Below, piece after piece: positions 29,859 through 43,171 of a DNA stretch of 64,000 nucleotides. This DNA is from JBBSBL01 sp963735885 (GTDB taxonomy: Bacteria; Actinomycetota; Thermoleophilia; Solirubrobacterales; Solirubrobacteraceae), in NCBI GenBank assembly GCA_963735885.1, contig CAVTMP010000004.1, forward strand, positions 186,001 through 250,000. Reading direction: 5' to 3'. The notes under the pieces were generated by a model that was not told the origin of the DNA, made no database searches, and worked only from the letters and a program-made list of their open reading frames with translations. The position numbers and the translations under genes are program-made. Positions within the stretch are counted from its first letter, which is position 1, and every line of letters begins with the position of its first letter.

Positions 29859-30484
29859 AGGCGGCGTTCTACGACCGGCCCGTCGTCGAGGTCGCACGCG
29901 ATCTCGTGGGCTGCACCGTGACCCACGACGGCGCCGCCGGACGCATCGTCGAGACGGAGGCCTACCACGAGATCGAGCCCGCGTGCCACGCCTACATCGG
30001 GCTGACCCCCCGCACCGAGGTCCTGTTCGGCCCCCCCGGGCGCGCCTACGTCTACCGCTCCTACGGCGTCCACGCGCTGCTCAACGCGGTGTGCGAGCCG
30101 GAGGGCACGGGCGCCGCGGTGCTCATCCGCGCGCTGGAGCCGCTCACCGGGGTCCCCGAGATGCGCGGCCGCCGCAGCCGGTCGCGCGCCGCCGAGCTCT
30201 CCTCGGGCCCCGGCAAGCTGACCGTCGCGCTCGGCATCGGGCTCCGGCACGACGGCGGCGACCTTCTCCGGGGCCCCGTGCGCATCGGCCCGCCGCCGCC
30301 GAGCCTGCCACGGCCGGTCATCGAGGTCGGGCCGCGCATCGGGATCAACCGGGCCGTGGACCTGCCGTGGCGCTTCTGCGCGGCCGGCAACCCGCACGTC
30401 TCGCGCCCCCGGCCACCGGGCGCTGCGGCCGCCGCGCAGCCGTGCGCGCGCCGGCCCACGTCTCGCGCGCCCGCGGATACGTAG
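29855..30484 (+). CDS. 3-methyladenine DNA glycosylase (AAG/Mpg family)
   Basis: Base-excision repair enzyme of the AAG fold, 209 residues. The catalytic Glu is in RIVETEAYHEIEPACHA and the DNA-intercalating and base-flipping region is FGPPGRAYVYRSYGVH; GPGKLTVALGI and GPRIGINRAVDLPWRF complete the family pattern. The last 25 residues are low-complexity Ala/Pro/Arg. GTG overlaps the argH stop, so it is cotranscribed with an unrelated biosynthetic gene. Confidence 0.9.
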   Translation: MKAAFYDRPVVEVARDLVGCTVTHDGAAGRIVETEAYHEIEPACHAYIGLTPRTEVLFGPPGRAYVYRSYGVHALLNAVCEPEGTGAAVLIRALEPLTGVPEMRGRRSRSRAAELSSGPGKLTVALGIGLRHDGGDLLRGPVRIGPPPPSLPRPVIEVGPRIGINRAVDLPWRFCAAGNPHVSRPRPPGAAAAAQPCARRPTSRAPADT

Positions 30485-30529
30485 GCCGTGTGTCGCGCGC
30501 CGCAGGCGCGGCGCCGTCGCGAGGCGCTC

Positions 30530-32871
30530 TTACGCGCCCGGGGCCCCGGCGCCGCCGGACCCGCCGGACCCGCCACCCTGCTGGCCGCCGCCCTGGTTGC
30601 CACCTCCGGACGGCGGGCTGGGCGCGGGGGTCGGGGCGGGGGAGGGCGCGGGGGTCGGCGCCGGCCCGGGCGCCGGGGCGGGTTGGCTCGGCGTGCCCTG
30701 CCCGCCGCCCTGGCCGCCCGAGCCACCTCCGCCCGAGGTGCCGCCCCCCGATCCGGAGCCGTTGCCGCCGCCGCCGGAGGAGTCGGACGGCGACGTGGTG
30801 TCGGTGCTGCCCGTGCCGGTGTCCGTGCCGGCCCGGCGGGCGTCCGCCGCGCTCTGGCGCTGCGCGAAGATCGAGAGCGCCGAGGTCATGAAGTCGTGCC
30901 AGATGATCGCCGGGAAGGTCCCGCCGGCGACGGGCGAGCCGCCGTACTCCGTCTTCATCGGCTTCAGGCGGTCCGGATAGCCCACCCAGACGGCCACCGT
31001 GAGCGTGTCGTTCCACCCGACGAACCAGGCGTCCCCGTAGTTCTCGGTCGTCCCGGTCTTCCCGGCGGCGAAGCCGTCGATGCTGGCCTCCTTGCCGGTG
31101 CCGCTGGTGACCACCGAGTTCAGGATCGAGGAGACGTTCGCGGCGACGCCCTGCGGGAGCACGCGCTGATAGCGCGGGCGTGTTGCGGGCGATCACGCGC
31201 TTGTCGGCGTGGTCCTTGACCTCGACGATCCCCACCGGGCCGCCGTCCGGCGCGCCCAGGCCGGTCGCGCTGGTCACGCGCTGCCCGCCGGTGGCGAAGC
31301 TCTCGAAGGCGTGCGCCATGTCGAGCGGCGTGACCCCTTCCTTCAGGCCGCCGAGCGTCATCGCGTAGTTCGACGAGACCGGCGTGCGGATGCCCAGGCG
31401 CCGGGCGGTGGCGGCGACCCGCCGCGTGCCGACCTTGATGCCGACCTCGGCGTAGACCGAGTTGTCGGACACCGTCATGGCCCCGGCGAGCGTGTTGGAC
31501 CCGGAGTAGCTGCCCTCGTAGTTGTTGACGATGAAGAACTCCTTGCCCTTGGTGTTGGGCACGGTGAAGATCTTCTTGCGCGACTCCCACACGGAGTCGG
31601 GGGAGATGCCGGCCCGCAGGGCCGTGGCCAGCGTGAACGGCTTGAACGAGGAGCCCGGCTGACGTTGCCCCTGGGTGGCCAGGTTGAACGGGCGGCGGAG
31701 GTAGTCGCTGCCGCCGACCATCGCCCGCACCTCGCCGGTGCGGTTGTCGATCGCGACGAGCGCGGCGGAGGGCAGGCTCGACCCCGCCGGGAGGTGCGCC
31801 TGCACCGCCTGGTCGGCGGCCTGCTGGAGATCGAGGTCGAGCGAGGTGCGGACGCGCAGCCCGCCGGTGAAGGCGCGCGTCGCGCCGAACTTCTGGACCA
31901 CGAGGCCGCGGATCCAGCTCGTGAAGTACGGCGCCTTGGTCTCCTCCTGCGGCGGGCTCAGGTCGCCCTGGGTCGGCACGGGCTGGGCGTGCGCCTGGAC
32001 GTACTCGGCGCGCGGGAGGTAGTGCTGCTCGAGCATCCGGGTGAGCACGAGATCGCGCCGCCGCCGCGCGGCCACGGGGTGGGCCACCGGGTCATAGGCG
32101 CTGGGGGAGGCGATGACCGCGGCGAGCATGGCCGCCTCCGGCGCCGTGAGGTCGTCGACGCAGTAGCGGTCGGCCCGCGAGCGCCCGCAGCCGGGATGGG
32201 CCTTGCCGAAGTAGACGCGGGCCGCCGACTCGACGCCGTAGGCGCCGTTGCCGAAGTACACCGTGTTGAGGTACTGGGTGAGGATCTTCTCCTTCGTCCA
32301 CTTGCGATTGAGGTGGTAGGCGAGCGCCGCCTCCTTGAGCTTCTGGAACACGCTGCGGTCGCCCTGCGCGTCGAGGGCGTTCTTGACGAACTGCTGGCTG
32401 ATCGTCGACGCGCCCTGCACCGGGGCGCCGGAGACGACGTCCGACCACAGCGCGCGGGCGATGCCGCGGACGTCCACGCCGGAGTTCTCGTAGAAGCGCT
32501 TGTCCTCGATGGCGATCACGGCGTGCTGGACCGCGGGGGAGACGTCGGACGCCGTGACCAGCACGACGTTCTGCGGGCCCGTGAGGACCCCGAGGTCCTG
32601 CCCGCGGACGTCGAGCAGGACGGAGTTGCGGGCGGCGCGGAACTCCTCGCGGTTCTCGAGCCTCGGGAGGTCCGAGGCGACGGCCATCATCATCCCGAAC
32701 ACGGTCGAGACCAGCGCGAGCACCGAGACGCCGAGCAGGATGAGCCCGAGGCGCAGCTTCTTCACCCGTGGACGGGCCGCCGGGGGCTCGTCCCCGTCCC
32801 CGCCGGGAGGCCGGAAGGGCAGCGGAGGCGCAGCGGGGCCGACGGGTGGCGTTGTGGCGGTCGTCGCTCAT
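30530..32871 (-). CDS. Class A penicillin-binding protein with Gly/Pro-rich tail (two apparent +1 insertions)
   Basis: Bifunctional peptidoglycan glycosyltransferase/transpeptidase, about 779 residues. Short cytoplasmic tail, one TM helix (LGLILLGVSVLALVST), GT51 motifs AIEDKRFYENSGVD, GASTISQQFVKN and KEKILTQYLNTVYFG, then the transpeptidase with nucleophile motif PGSSFKPF, SDN (VSDNSVYA) and KTGT (AGKTGTTENYGDAW). The last 100 or so residues are Ser/Gly/Pro/Thr repeats outside the membrane. One extra base near 31170 (ccc-g-cgc on the coding strand) breaks the catalytic half. A second near 32848 is needed to join the ATG at 32871; GTG 32765 is the conservative start. Confidence 0.88.
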
Positions 32872-32974
32872 GCGGGGCCGGCCCCATGGCGCGGCGCAGC
32901 GCCGAGCACCGGGGAGGGCAGCTCGGACGGCGGGCGGGGCAGGGCGGCACGAGGCCTCGCCGAGGCGCGGAGTC

Positions 32975-32980
32975 TAGCAT
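32975..32980 (+). promoter_or_regulatory. -10 element of tyrS
   Basis: TAGCAT ends eight bases before the tyrS ATG, predicting a leaderless message. Confidence 0.55.
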
Positions 32981-32988
32981 TGGCGCGG

Positions 32989-34197
32989 ATGGCGTCCGCC
33001 GGTTCCGAGCCGCTCCGATCGCCCGCCGACGCGGCCGCCTGGCTGGCTCGCGACGCGGTCGACTGCCTGCCCGCGGGCGCCCTCGAACGCCGCCTTCAGG
33101 AGGCGGAGGAGGCGGGCCGCCCGCTGCGCGTGAAGCTCGGGATCGACCCCACCGCGCCCGACATCCACCTCGGCTTCACCGTGGTGCTCCGCAAGCTGCG
33201 GGAGTTCCAGGACCTCGGCCACGAGGTCGTGCTGATCGTCGGCGACTACACGGCCCGCGTCGGGGATCCGAGCGGTCGCTCCCAGACCCGGCCGGTCCTC
33301 TCGGGCGAGGAGATCGACCGCAACGCCGAGTCCTTCCGGGCGCAGGCCCTGAAGGTGCTTCGCGCGGACCGGCTCGAGCTGCGCCGCAACGGCGAGTGGC
33401 TCGACATGCCGATGGAGGAGCTCTTCCGCCTCGCGCGCACGACGACCGTCGCCCAGGTGCTCGAGCGCGACGACTTCACCGCGCGCATGGCCGCCGCCGC
33501 CCCGATCTCGATCCTCGAGCTGCTCTACCCGCTGCTGCAGGGCTACGACTCGGTCGCGGTCCGGGCGGACGTCGAGCTCGGGGGCACCGACCAGAAGTTC
33601 AACCTCCTGCTCGGGCGGGACATCCAGCGCGCGTACGGCCGGCCTGAGCAGGTCGTCCTGACGATGCCGATCCTGCCCGGGATCGACGGCGAGCGGAAGA
33701 TGTCGAAGTCGCTGGACAACTACATCGGCGTGACCGACGCCCCGGAGGACATGTACGGCAAGACGCTCCGCCTGCCCGATGCGTCCCTCGCCACCTGGCA
33801 CGAGCTGCTGCTCGGGGAGCCGGCCCCCGACGGCGTGCCCCCCCGGGACGCCAAGCGCGGGCTCGCCCGCGCGCTCGTCACCCGGTTCCACGACGCCGAG
33901 GCCGCGGTGGCCGCCGAGGCGGCGTTCGACCGCGTCCACCGGGAGCATCGCCCGCCCGAGAGCGTTCCCGAGGTGGAGTTCGCCGCCGACGGCGCGGACG
34001 CCGTGCACGTTCCGGCGCTGCTCGCCGCGCTCTTCGGGCTCTCGCGCGGGGAGGCCCGTCGCCTGCTCGCCCAGGGCGGGGTGCGGCTCGACGGCGATCC
34101 GCTCGGGGCGGAGGAGCTCGACGTCTCGCGCGATCGCCTGGACCGTGCCGTGGTGCAGGTCGGACGACGCCGCTTCGCCCGGGTGCGCCTGACCTGA
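32989..34197 (+). CDS. tyrS: Tyrosyl-tRNA synthetase
   Basis: Class I synthetase, 402 residues. HIGH-type motif is PDIHLGFTV (about residue 60) and KMSKS is intact in ERKMSKSLDNYIG. LGGTDQKFNLLLGRD binds the adenylate, and a C-terminal S4 RNA-binding domain follows (ALFGLSRGEARRLLAQGGVRLDG). The layout resembles the TyrZ/long-spacer type of many actinobacteria. The ATG is set by the promoter spacing and by ASAGSEPLRSPAD as a short unstructured start. The stop lies inside a short tandem repeat. Confidence 0.95.
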   Translation: MASAGSEPLRSPADAAAWLARDAVDCLPAGALERRLQEAEEAGRPLRVKLGIDPTAPDIHLGFTVVLRKLREFQDLGHEVVLIVGDYTARVGDPSGRSQTRPVLSGEEIDRNAESFRAQALKVLRADRLELRRNGEWLDMPMEELFRLARTTTVAQVLERDDFTARMAAAAPISILELLYPLLQGYDSVAVRADVELGGTDQKFNLLLGRDIQRAYGRPEQVVLTMPILPGIDGERKMSKSLDNYIGVTDAPEDMYGKTLRLPDASLATWHELLLGEPAPDGVPPRDAKRGLARALVTRFHDAEAAVAAEAAFDRVHREHRPPESVPEVEFAADGADAVHVPALLAALFGLSRGEARRLLAQGGVRLDGDPLGAEELDVSRDRLDRAVVQVGRRRFARVRLT

Positions 34198-34254
34198 GGC
34201 GCCGGCTGACCCGAGGCGCCGGCTGACCCGAGGGGACCGGCGGCCGCGGCCGCC
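34189..34254. repeat. 17-bp tandem repeat and GC palindrome after tyrS
   Basis: The unit CTGACCCGAGGCGCCGG occurs at 34189-34205 (one mismatch) and 34206-34222, with a decayed third copy to 34240. The first copy overlaps the tyrS stop codon. A perfect 16-base palindrome GGCGGCCGCGGCCGCC follows at 34239-34254 and may act as a transcription end before the rRNA promoter. Confidence 0.6.
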
Positions 34255-34331
34255 CGCCGCCGGCGCTCCGGACGCGATCGGCGCCCACTGCGCTCGCGCC
34301 GCCGACCCTGCAGGGGCGGCGCTCGGCTTGC

Positions 34332-34337
34332 TATCCT
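34332..34337 (+). promoter_or_regulatory. Probable -10 element of the rRNA operon
   Basis: TATCCT lies about 275 bases before 16S rRNA. No good -35 hexamer is seen at 16-18 bases. The leader down to 34610 holds the 16S processing arm and a boxA-like GCTCTTTGTGAG at 34592-34603; no ORF there is credible. Confidence 0.45.
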
Positions 34338-34412
34338 GCTCAGTCCGCTCTGGAGGCCTGCGGCCTTCGGCGTGCGCGGGGTCGAGGACACCCCTCCCCT
34401 GAGAGGCACGGC

Positions 34413-34438
34413 GGTCTTTGAAAACTCAACAGCATGCG
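34413..34438 (+). other. 16S precursor processing stem, 5' arm
   Basis: The 14 bases 34425-34438 are a perfect complement of 36294-36307 on the far side of 16S, and pairing continues outward with mismatches to 34413 and 36319. This is the expected RNase III processing stem that loops out 16S rRNA. Confidence 0.8.
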
Positions 34439-34610
34439 CACCGACGGCCGGGATGATCCCGGCCGATCGAGTGTGTCCAGGTTCGACGCCGCCTCCAGCG
34501 CCCTCGGGTGCCGGCGGCGGTGCCAGAATTACCCGTCCGGCGCCCGGCCGGCCCCTCTGTGTACGGGGCGGCCCTCGTGTGGCGTCGCGACGCTCTTTGT
34601 GAGCAGTTCT

Positions 34611-36152
<1,542 letters not shown>

Positions 36153-36458
36153 TAGGGAGCGCCTTCGGGCGCACCGCTCGGCCGCTCCGGTCGCGGGCCT
36201 TTGGCCGCGTGACCGGAGTGCGGCCGGCGGCCACTAGAACGTCGACCGGACCTGGCAGGCGCCACGCGCGGCTTCGTGCCGTCGCGAGGGCGCCGCATGC
36301 TGTTGAGCTTTGAGAGACCGGCTCCGGCCGGGTTCGCGGACACGCCGACTCCGGCGTCCGGGGCGCGGTCGGCGCATCGCCTCTTGGCGGACCTTGAAAA
36401 CTGCACAGTTAGCCAATGACACGGGTATCACCGGGCCGGACGTGTTCGGCCCGATCAC
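36153..36458 (+). other. 16S-23S internal transcribed spacer, no tRNA
   Basis: About 306 bases without any tRNA cloverleaf. It holds the 3' arm of the 16S stem (36294-36319) and the 5' arm of the 23S stem (36386-36408), which pairs with 39486-39508 with only three mismatches. CTTGAAAACTGCACAG is a near-copy of TTTGAAAACTCAACAG in front of 16S. Confidence 0.8.
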
Positions 36459-39458
<3,000 letters not shown>

Positions 39459-39530
39459 ATTTCTTTGATGCCCCGCCGTTGGCTGCTGTGCAGTTTTGAG
39501 GGTCCGCCGCGAGGCGTGGTCTCGACCGGT

Positions 39531-39648
39531 TTCCGGTGGCCATGGCGAGGGGGAAACACCTCTTCCCATTCCGAACAGAGCAGTTAAGCCCCTCAGCGCC
39601 GATGGTACTTGGCCTTCACGGGCCTGGGAGAGTAGGACGCCGCCGGTT
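39531..39648 (+). rRNA. 5S ribosomal RNA
   Basis: About 118 bases. CCGGTGGC (39533-39540) pairs with GCCGCCGG (39639-39646) as helix I. The inner conserved segment CCATTCCGAACAGAGCAGTTAAG and the GCGCCGATGGTACT loop are typical. It follows 23S after about 70 bases, including the 3' arm of the 23S processing stem. Confidence 0.94.
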
Positions 39649-39658
39649 CTTCCCACAC

Positions 39659-39681
39659 GGGCCGCCCCTCAGGGGCGGCCC
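39659..39681 (+). terminator. rRNA operon terminator hairpin
   Basis: GGGCCGCCCC-TCA-GGGGCGGCCC is a perfect ten-pair stem with a three-base loop, 11 bases after 5S. No long T-run follows (CGTCGTCGTC), which is usual in such GC-rich genomes. Confidence 0.8.
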
Positions 39682-39840
39682 GTCGTCGTCTCGGGGACGT
39701 GAGGGCGTGGTCGCGTCGCGCACGCGCGGCGGCCGAGGGGGGCGGGGGCCGTTCCTGCGGCTGCCGCCGATGCGCCGGGCGACGTCCAGTGGTGCCGGCG
39801 ACGAGCCGGGCGGCGGATTGTGGATCGCCGACGCCGGAAG

Positions 39841-39846
39841 TAGCCT
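39841..39846 (+). promoter_or_regulatory. -10 element of the DUF389 gene
   Basis: TAGCCT ends seven bases before GTG at 39854; no Shine-Dalgarno. The 170 bases between the rRNA terminator and this site show no other feature. Confidence 0.55.
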
Positions 39847-39853
39847 CAGGCTC

Positions 39854-40921
39854 GTGCTGCACCTGCGCATCGTCGCGCCCGCGGATCGTGCGGAGCGCGC
39901 GCTCGGACTCCTCGATCGTACGCCGTCGGTGTGCAACATCATCGTGCTGGCCGGTGCCGGGCACCGTCCGCAGGGCGACGTGATCCTGTGCGACGTCGCT
40001 CGCGAGGACGTCAGCGTGATCGTGTCCGACCTTCGCGAGCTGGACATCCCGATCGACGGCTCGATCGCGATCGAGGCCGTCGACACCGAGATCTCGCGCG
40101 CCGCGGAGGCCGCGGACCGGGCGGCGACGGGCTCCGCGGCCGACGGAGTGGTGTGGGAGGAGGTCGAGGCGCGGACCTCGGAGGAGGCGGAGCTGTCGCT
40201 GACCTTCCTCGCGTTCATGGTGCTCGCCGCGATCATCGCGGCGGTCGGCATCTTCCTGAACACGCCGATCCTCATCGTCGGGGCGATGGTCGTCGGACCG
40301 GAGTTCGGGCCGATCGCCGGTCTGTGCGTCGCGATCGTGGAGCGCCGGCGGGGGCTGGCGCTCCGCTCGCTGCTGCCCCTCGCCCTCGGGTTCCCCCTGG
40401 CGATCACCGCCGCGTGGCTCGCGTCCCTGGCCTTCCGCGCGACCGGGTTGACGCCGACGGAGTTCAGCTCGGCGGATCACGCGCTCTCGTCGGTCATCGC
40501 GAGCCCGGACTGGTTCTCCTTCATCGTCGCGTTCTGTGCGGGGACCGCCGGGGTGCTGTCGCTCACCTCGGCGAAGTCGGGGGCGTTGATCGGCGTGCTG
40601 ATCTCGGTCACGACGATTCCCGCCGCCGCCAACATCGGTGTCTCGTTCGCCTACCACGACTGGAGCACGTGGCGCGGCTCACAGGCTCAACTGGCGATCA
40701 ACCTCGGCGCGATCGTGTTGTCCGGTGTGCTCACCCTCAGCGTTCAGCGCTGGGCCTACCGGCGCCGGCGGCTGCGGCATCTCCGGGACCCCGTGCGCGA
40801 GCGGGCCGGGCTGCCGGTCGGTCGGAGCCGGCGTCCGCGTCACCGCGCCGGGCGTGCACCCCTGGACACCCCGCCGGCGACCGGCGCGGGGGCGGCCCGC
40901 GACCGGGGCGACGGGCGCTAG
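39854..40921 (+). CDS. DUF389 family integral membrane protein
   Basis: Protein of 355 residues. An N-terminal soluble ferredoxin-like part (about 1-95; RIVAPADRAERAL, IPIDGSIAIEAV) is followed by membrane helices in the order of the DUF389 core: LAFMVLAAIIAAVGIFLN, ILIVGAMVVGPEFGPIAGL and ALRSLLPLALGFPLAI, then GALIGVLISVTTIPAAANIG and LAINLGAIVLSGVLTL. GAMVVGPEFGPI is the family hallmark. The GTG is fixed by promoter spacing. The C-terminal 40 residues are basic and disordered. Function of the family is unknown. Confidence 0.85.
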   Translation: MLHLRIVAPADRAERALGLLDRTPSVCNIIVLAGAGHRPQGDVILCDVAREDVSVIVSDLRELDIPIDGSIAIEAVDTEISRAAEAADRAATGSAADGVVWEEVEARTSEEAELSLTFLAFMVLAAIIAAVGIFLNTPILIVGAMVVGPEFGPIAGLCVAIVERRRGLALRSLLPLALGFPLAITAAWLASLAFRATGLTPTEFSSADHALSSVIASPDWFSFIVAFCAGTAGVLSLTSAKSGALIGVLISVTTIPAAANIGVSFAYHDWSTWRGSQAQLAINLGAIVLSGVLTLSVQRWAYRRRRLRHLRDPVRERAGLPVGRSRRPRHRAGRAPLDTPPATGAGAARDRGDGR

Positions 40922-41365
40922 CGGGAGGCGCGCGCCGCTCGTGGGGCCGGGCGCCGCGCCGACCGCAGCGGGCAGGCGCAGATCTGGGACCGGGCCGCGA
41001 CGGTGCCGGGGCGCCCCGGCCGGTGACTCCGCAGGGGGCGGCGGTGGGGGTGCGCCGCCGATCGCGCTTCGGCGGGCGGGCGGTCCCCGAGGACGTCGTC
41101 GAGCAGGCCGCCCGGCCCACCGACGCGCGCGACGCCGTGGCGAAGCGTGGCGAGGGCGCGGGCCGTGCGGGAGCCGACAGGGAACATGTGTTCGCACGGT
41201 AGGGGCGCCGGCGGATGGACCGGTCGGGGGCGGGGCCCAGGGCTCCACCGTGGCGGAGAACTCCTGCAAACCGGCCGGTTCTCGGCGAACGCCGGTGCAA
41301 GGAAAGTTGCACCGGCGTCGCTCGCCCCGGGTGCACGGTGTCGGCCTCCGCGGCCCGACCGGGCC
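40922..41365. other. Convergent intergenic region with strong inverted repeat
   Basis: 444 bases between the 3' ends of the DUF389 and dehydrogenase genes. No ORF here has a plausible start, composition or homology. It contains the palindrome AACCGGCCGGTT (41269-41280) and a perfect 12-pair hairpin ACGCCGGTGCAA-ggaaag-TTGCACCGGCGT (41289-41318), probably a two-way transcription terminator although no T-run flanks it. Confidence 0.7.
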
Positions 41366-42472
41366 TCAGACGGTGGACCCGAGCGCCGACCAGGCCTCGA
41401 GCTTGGTCCGCACCCGGGAGACGACCTCGTCGGTGAAGCCCGTCGTCGTGGCGCTGCCGCCGAGGTCCGGGGTGCGCACGCCGCCGGCGGTGGTCTCCAG
41501 GACCGCCTCGTACACGGCGCGTGCGGCCGGCTCGGCCCCGGCGTGGCCGCGTTCGGCCGCATAGTGGAGAACGGCGCCGCAGGCGAGCAGCATCGCCATC
41601 GGGTTGGCGAGGTCCTTGCCCTCGAGCGCCGGGGCCGTTCCGTGCGGCGCCTCGGCCATCGCGACCAGCGTCTCGAGCTCGTCGTCGAAGGCGAGCAGCA
41701 CGGACTCGGCGCCCGCGATCGACCCGAACATCGGCAGGACGAGATCCGACAGGCAGTCGCCGTCGCGGTTCAGCGCCGGGATCACGAGCGGGACGTCGGC
41801 GGCGCCGGTGAGCAGGCCGGCGTAGGTCGCGTCGATGAGGACCGGCTGGTAGGGGACGTCGGGGTGCCGGGCGGCCGCGGCGTCCATCTCCTCCTTGAGC
41901 ATGCCCTCGTACACGGGGGAGACGGTCCACTTCGGCCCGCCGTAGACGCGCCCGCCCATCCGCGTCGCGGTGCGGAACGCGTACTCGGCCGTGGCGCGGC
42001 AGGTCGATCGGGTCACGCGCTCGGTCCGGAAGGCCACCTCGGCGTCGGCGCCGGGCTCGCCCTCCCGCCACTGCTCGGCTCCGTAGGCGTCCTCGACGGC
42101 CATGCGCACGACCGAGATCGGGAAGTGGACGCCGGCGAGCGGCGTGACCCCGGGGATGCGCCGGCCGGTGCGGATGATCACCTTCCCGTCGACCGCCTCG
42201 CGGAGGATGCGGTTCGGCGAGCCGACGTCGTCGGCTCCCTCCGGCGTGATCGTCGCCGCCTTGATCCCGTGGCCGGAGGCGCGCATCGCGGCGGCCGCGT
42301 CCCGCACGACGCCGTTCCCCGTCGCTCGGCGGTTGGCCAGCGACAGGTCGAAGCGCTCGAGCCGCAGCGGGATCCCGAGGACGTCGGGATCGAGCACCCG
42401 CAGGGCCGCCTCGAGGAGCTCCTGGCCGGTCTGGTCGCCCTCGAGGACGGTGATCGCGAGCGGCGGCGCCAT
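41366..42472 (-). CDS. Isocitrate/isopropylmalate-family dehydrogenase
   Basis: Beta-decarboxylating dehydrogenase of 368 residues. It opens ITVLEGDQTGQELLE in place of the usual GDGIGPE, has RTGRRIPGVTPL in the substrate-arginine region, the catalytic Lys in GGPKWTVSPVYEG, metal Asp residues in NRDGDCLSDLVLPMFGS and adenine-binding PHGTAPALEGKDLANPMA. A real LeuB is elsewhere in the window, so this is more likely an isocitrate-type dehydrogenase; the divergent opening motif leaves substrate open. ATG 42472 has TATCGT nine bases upstream on its strand, leaderless spacing. Confidence 0.75.
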   Translation of the reverse strand: MAPPLAITVLEGDQTGQELLEAALRVLDPDVLGIPLRLERFDLSLANRRATGNGVVRDAAAAMRASGHGIKAATITPEGADDVGSPNRILREAVDGKVIIRTGRRIPGVTPLAGVHFPISVVRMAVEDAYGAEQWREGEPGADAEVAFRTERVTRSTCRATAEYAFRTATRMGGRVYGGPKWTVSPVYEGMLKEEMDAAAARHPDVPYQPVLIDATYAGLLTGAADVPLVIPALNRDGDCLSDLVLPMFGSIAGAESVLLAFDDELETLVAMAEAPHGTAPALEGKDLANPMAMLLACGAVLHYAAERGHAGAEPAARAVYEAVLETTAGGVRTPDLGGSATTTGFTDEVVSRVRTKLEAWSALGSTV

Positions 42473-42481
42473 GCGAGGCGG

Positions 42482-42511
42482 ACGATAGCCCGGCGCCCGA
42501 CGCCGGGCTAT
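42482..42511 (-). promoter_or_regulatory. -10 of the dehydrogenase inside a perfect hairpin
   Basis: ATAGCCCGGCG-cccga-CGCCGGGCTAT is a perfect 11-pair inverted repeat at 42485-42511. It covers the stop codon of the HD gene and overlaps the minus-strand -10 TATCGT (42487-42482). It may end HD-gene transcripts, act as an operator for the dehydrogenase, or both. Confidence 0.55.
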
Positions 42512-43113
42512 CCGGGCGCGGACGCGGGCCCCGACGCCGGTGACGCGCTCCGCGGCACGAGGTCCTCATCGCTCTCCGCCAGCGCCGCGATCACGAAGGC
42601 GAGGTGCTCGTCGAAGTCGACGCCGAGGGCCTCGGCGCCGTGGCGCATCGCGTCGCGGTCCACCGCGGCGGCGAAGCTCGGCTGCTTGAGCTTCTTCTTC
42701 ACCGACTTGGGCGTCATGCCCTCCAGGCCGTCGGGCCGGACGTAGGCGACGGCCAGGATGAATCCCGAGAGCTCGTCGACGGCGTAGAGCGTCTTCTCCA
42801 TCGGGGTCTCGCGCGGAACCCCGAGGAAGTCCGCATGGGAGGCGATCGCCCGGACGAGGTCGGGGCGGGCGTCCAGCGCCTCGAGCGCCTCGAGCGCCCG
42901 GCGCGGATGCCCGGTCTCCAGATCGGGGTAGCGCTCGTAGTCGAGGTCGTGGAGCAGCCCCGTCACCCCCCACAGCTCCTCGTCCTCGCCGAAGCGCCGG
43001 GCGTACGCGCGCATCGCCGCCTCGACGGCCAGGACGTGGCGCCGCAGCGACTCCGACGCCGTCCACTCCGTGAAGAGGGACCAGGCCTCGTCCCGCGAAA
43101 TCTCCCGAGACAT
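42508..43113 (-). CDS. HD-domain hydrolase
   Basis: 201-residue protein with the HD metal-binding pattern: His in RRHVLAVEAAM, the HD pair in GLLHDLDYERYP, and later His/Asp residues in HADFLGVP and AVDELSGFI. This resembles small stand-alone HD phosphohydrolases. ATG 43113 is set by TAGGGT seven bases upstream on the minus strand. It is divergent from murA and followed codirectionally by the dehydrogenase. The substrate, possibly a nucleotide, is unknown. Confidence 0.8.
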   Translation of the reverse strand: MSREISRDEAWSLFTEWTASESLRRHVLAVEAAMRAYARRFGEDEELWGVTGLLHDLDYERYPDLETGHPRRALEALEALDARPDLVRAIASHADFLGVPRETPMEKTLYAVDELSGFILAVAYVRPDGLEGMTPKSVKKKLKQPSFAAAVDRDAMRHGAEALGVDFDEHLAFVIAALAESDEDLVPRSASPASGPASAPG

Positions 43114-43119
43114 GGCTGT

Positions 43120-43126
43120 TACCCTA
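43120..43126. promoter_or_regulatory. Interlocked -10 elements for murA and the HD gene
   Basis: TACCCT on the plus strand (43120-43125) and TAGGGT on the minus strand (43126-43121) occupy almost the same bases. The HD gene starts seven bases away (leaderless); murA has a leader of about 40 bases. Confidence 0.5.
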
Positions 43127-43171
43127 GCCCAGCCCGCCGGGCCCCCTTTGTCCGGTGTCGGCCCGCCGCTC

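Noticed and set aside
36153..36458. tRNA genes in the rRNA spacer
   Set aside because: No cloverleaf, GTTCRANNC-like T-arm or CCA end can be found.
40679..41269. Minus-strand ORF of 196 codons in the gap after DUF389
   Set aside because: Extreme Arg/Pro/Ala content, overlaps the DUF389 3' end, and has no start signal.
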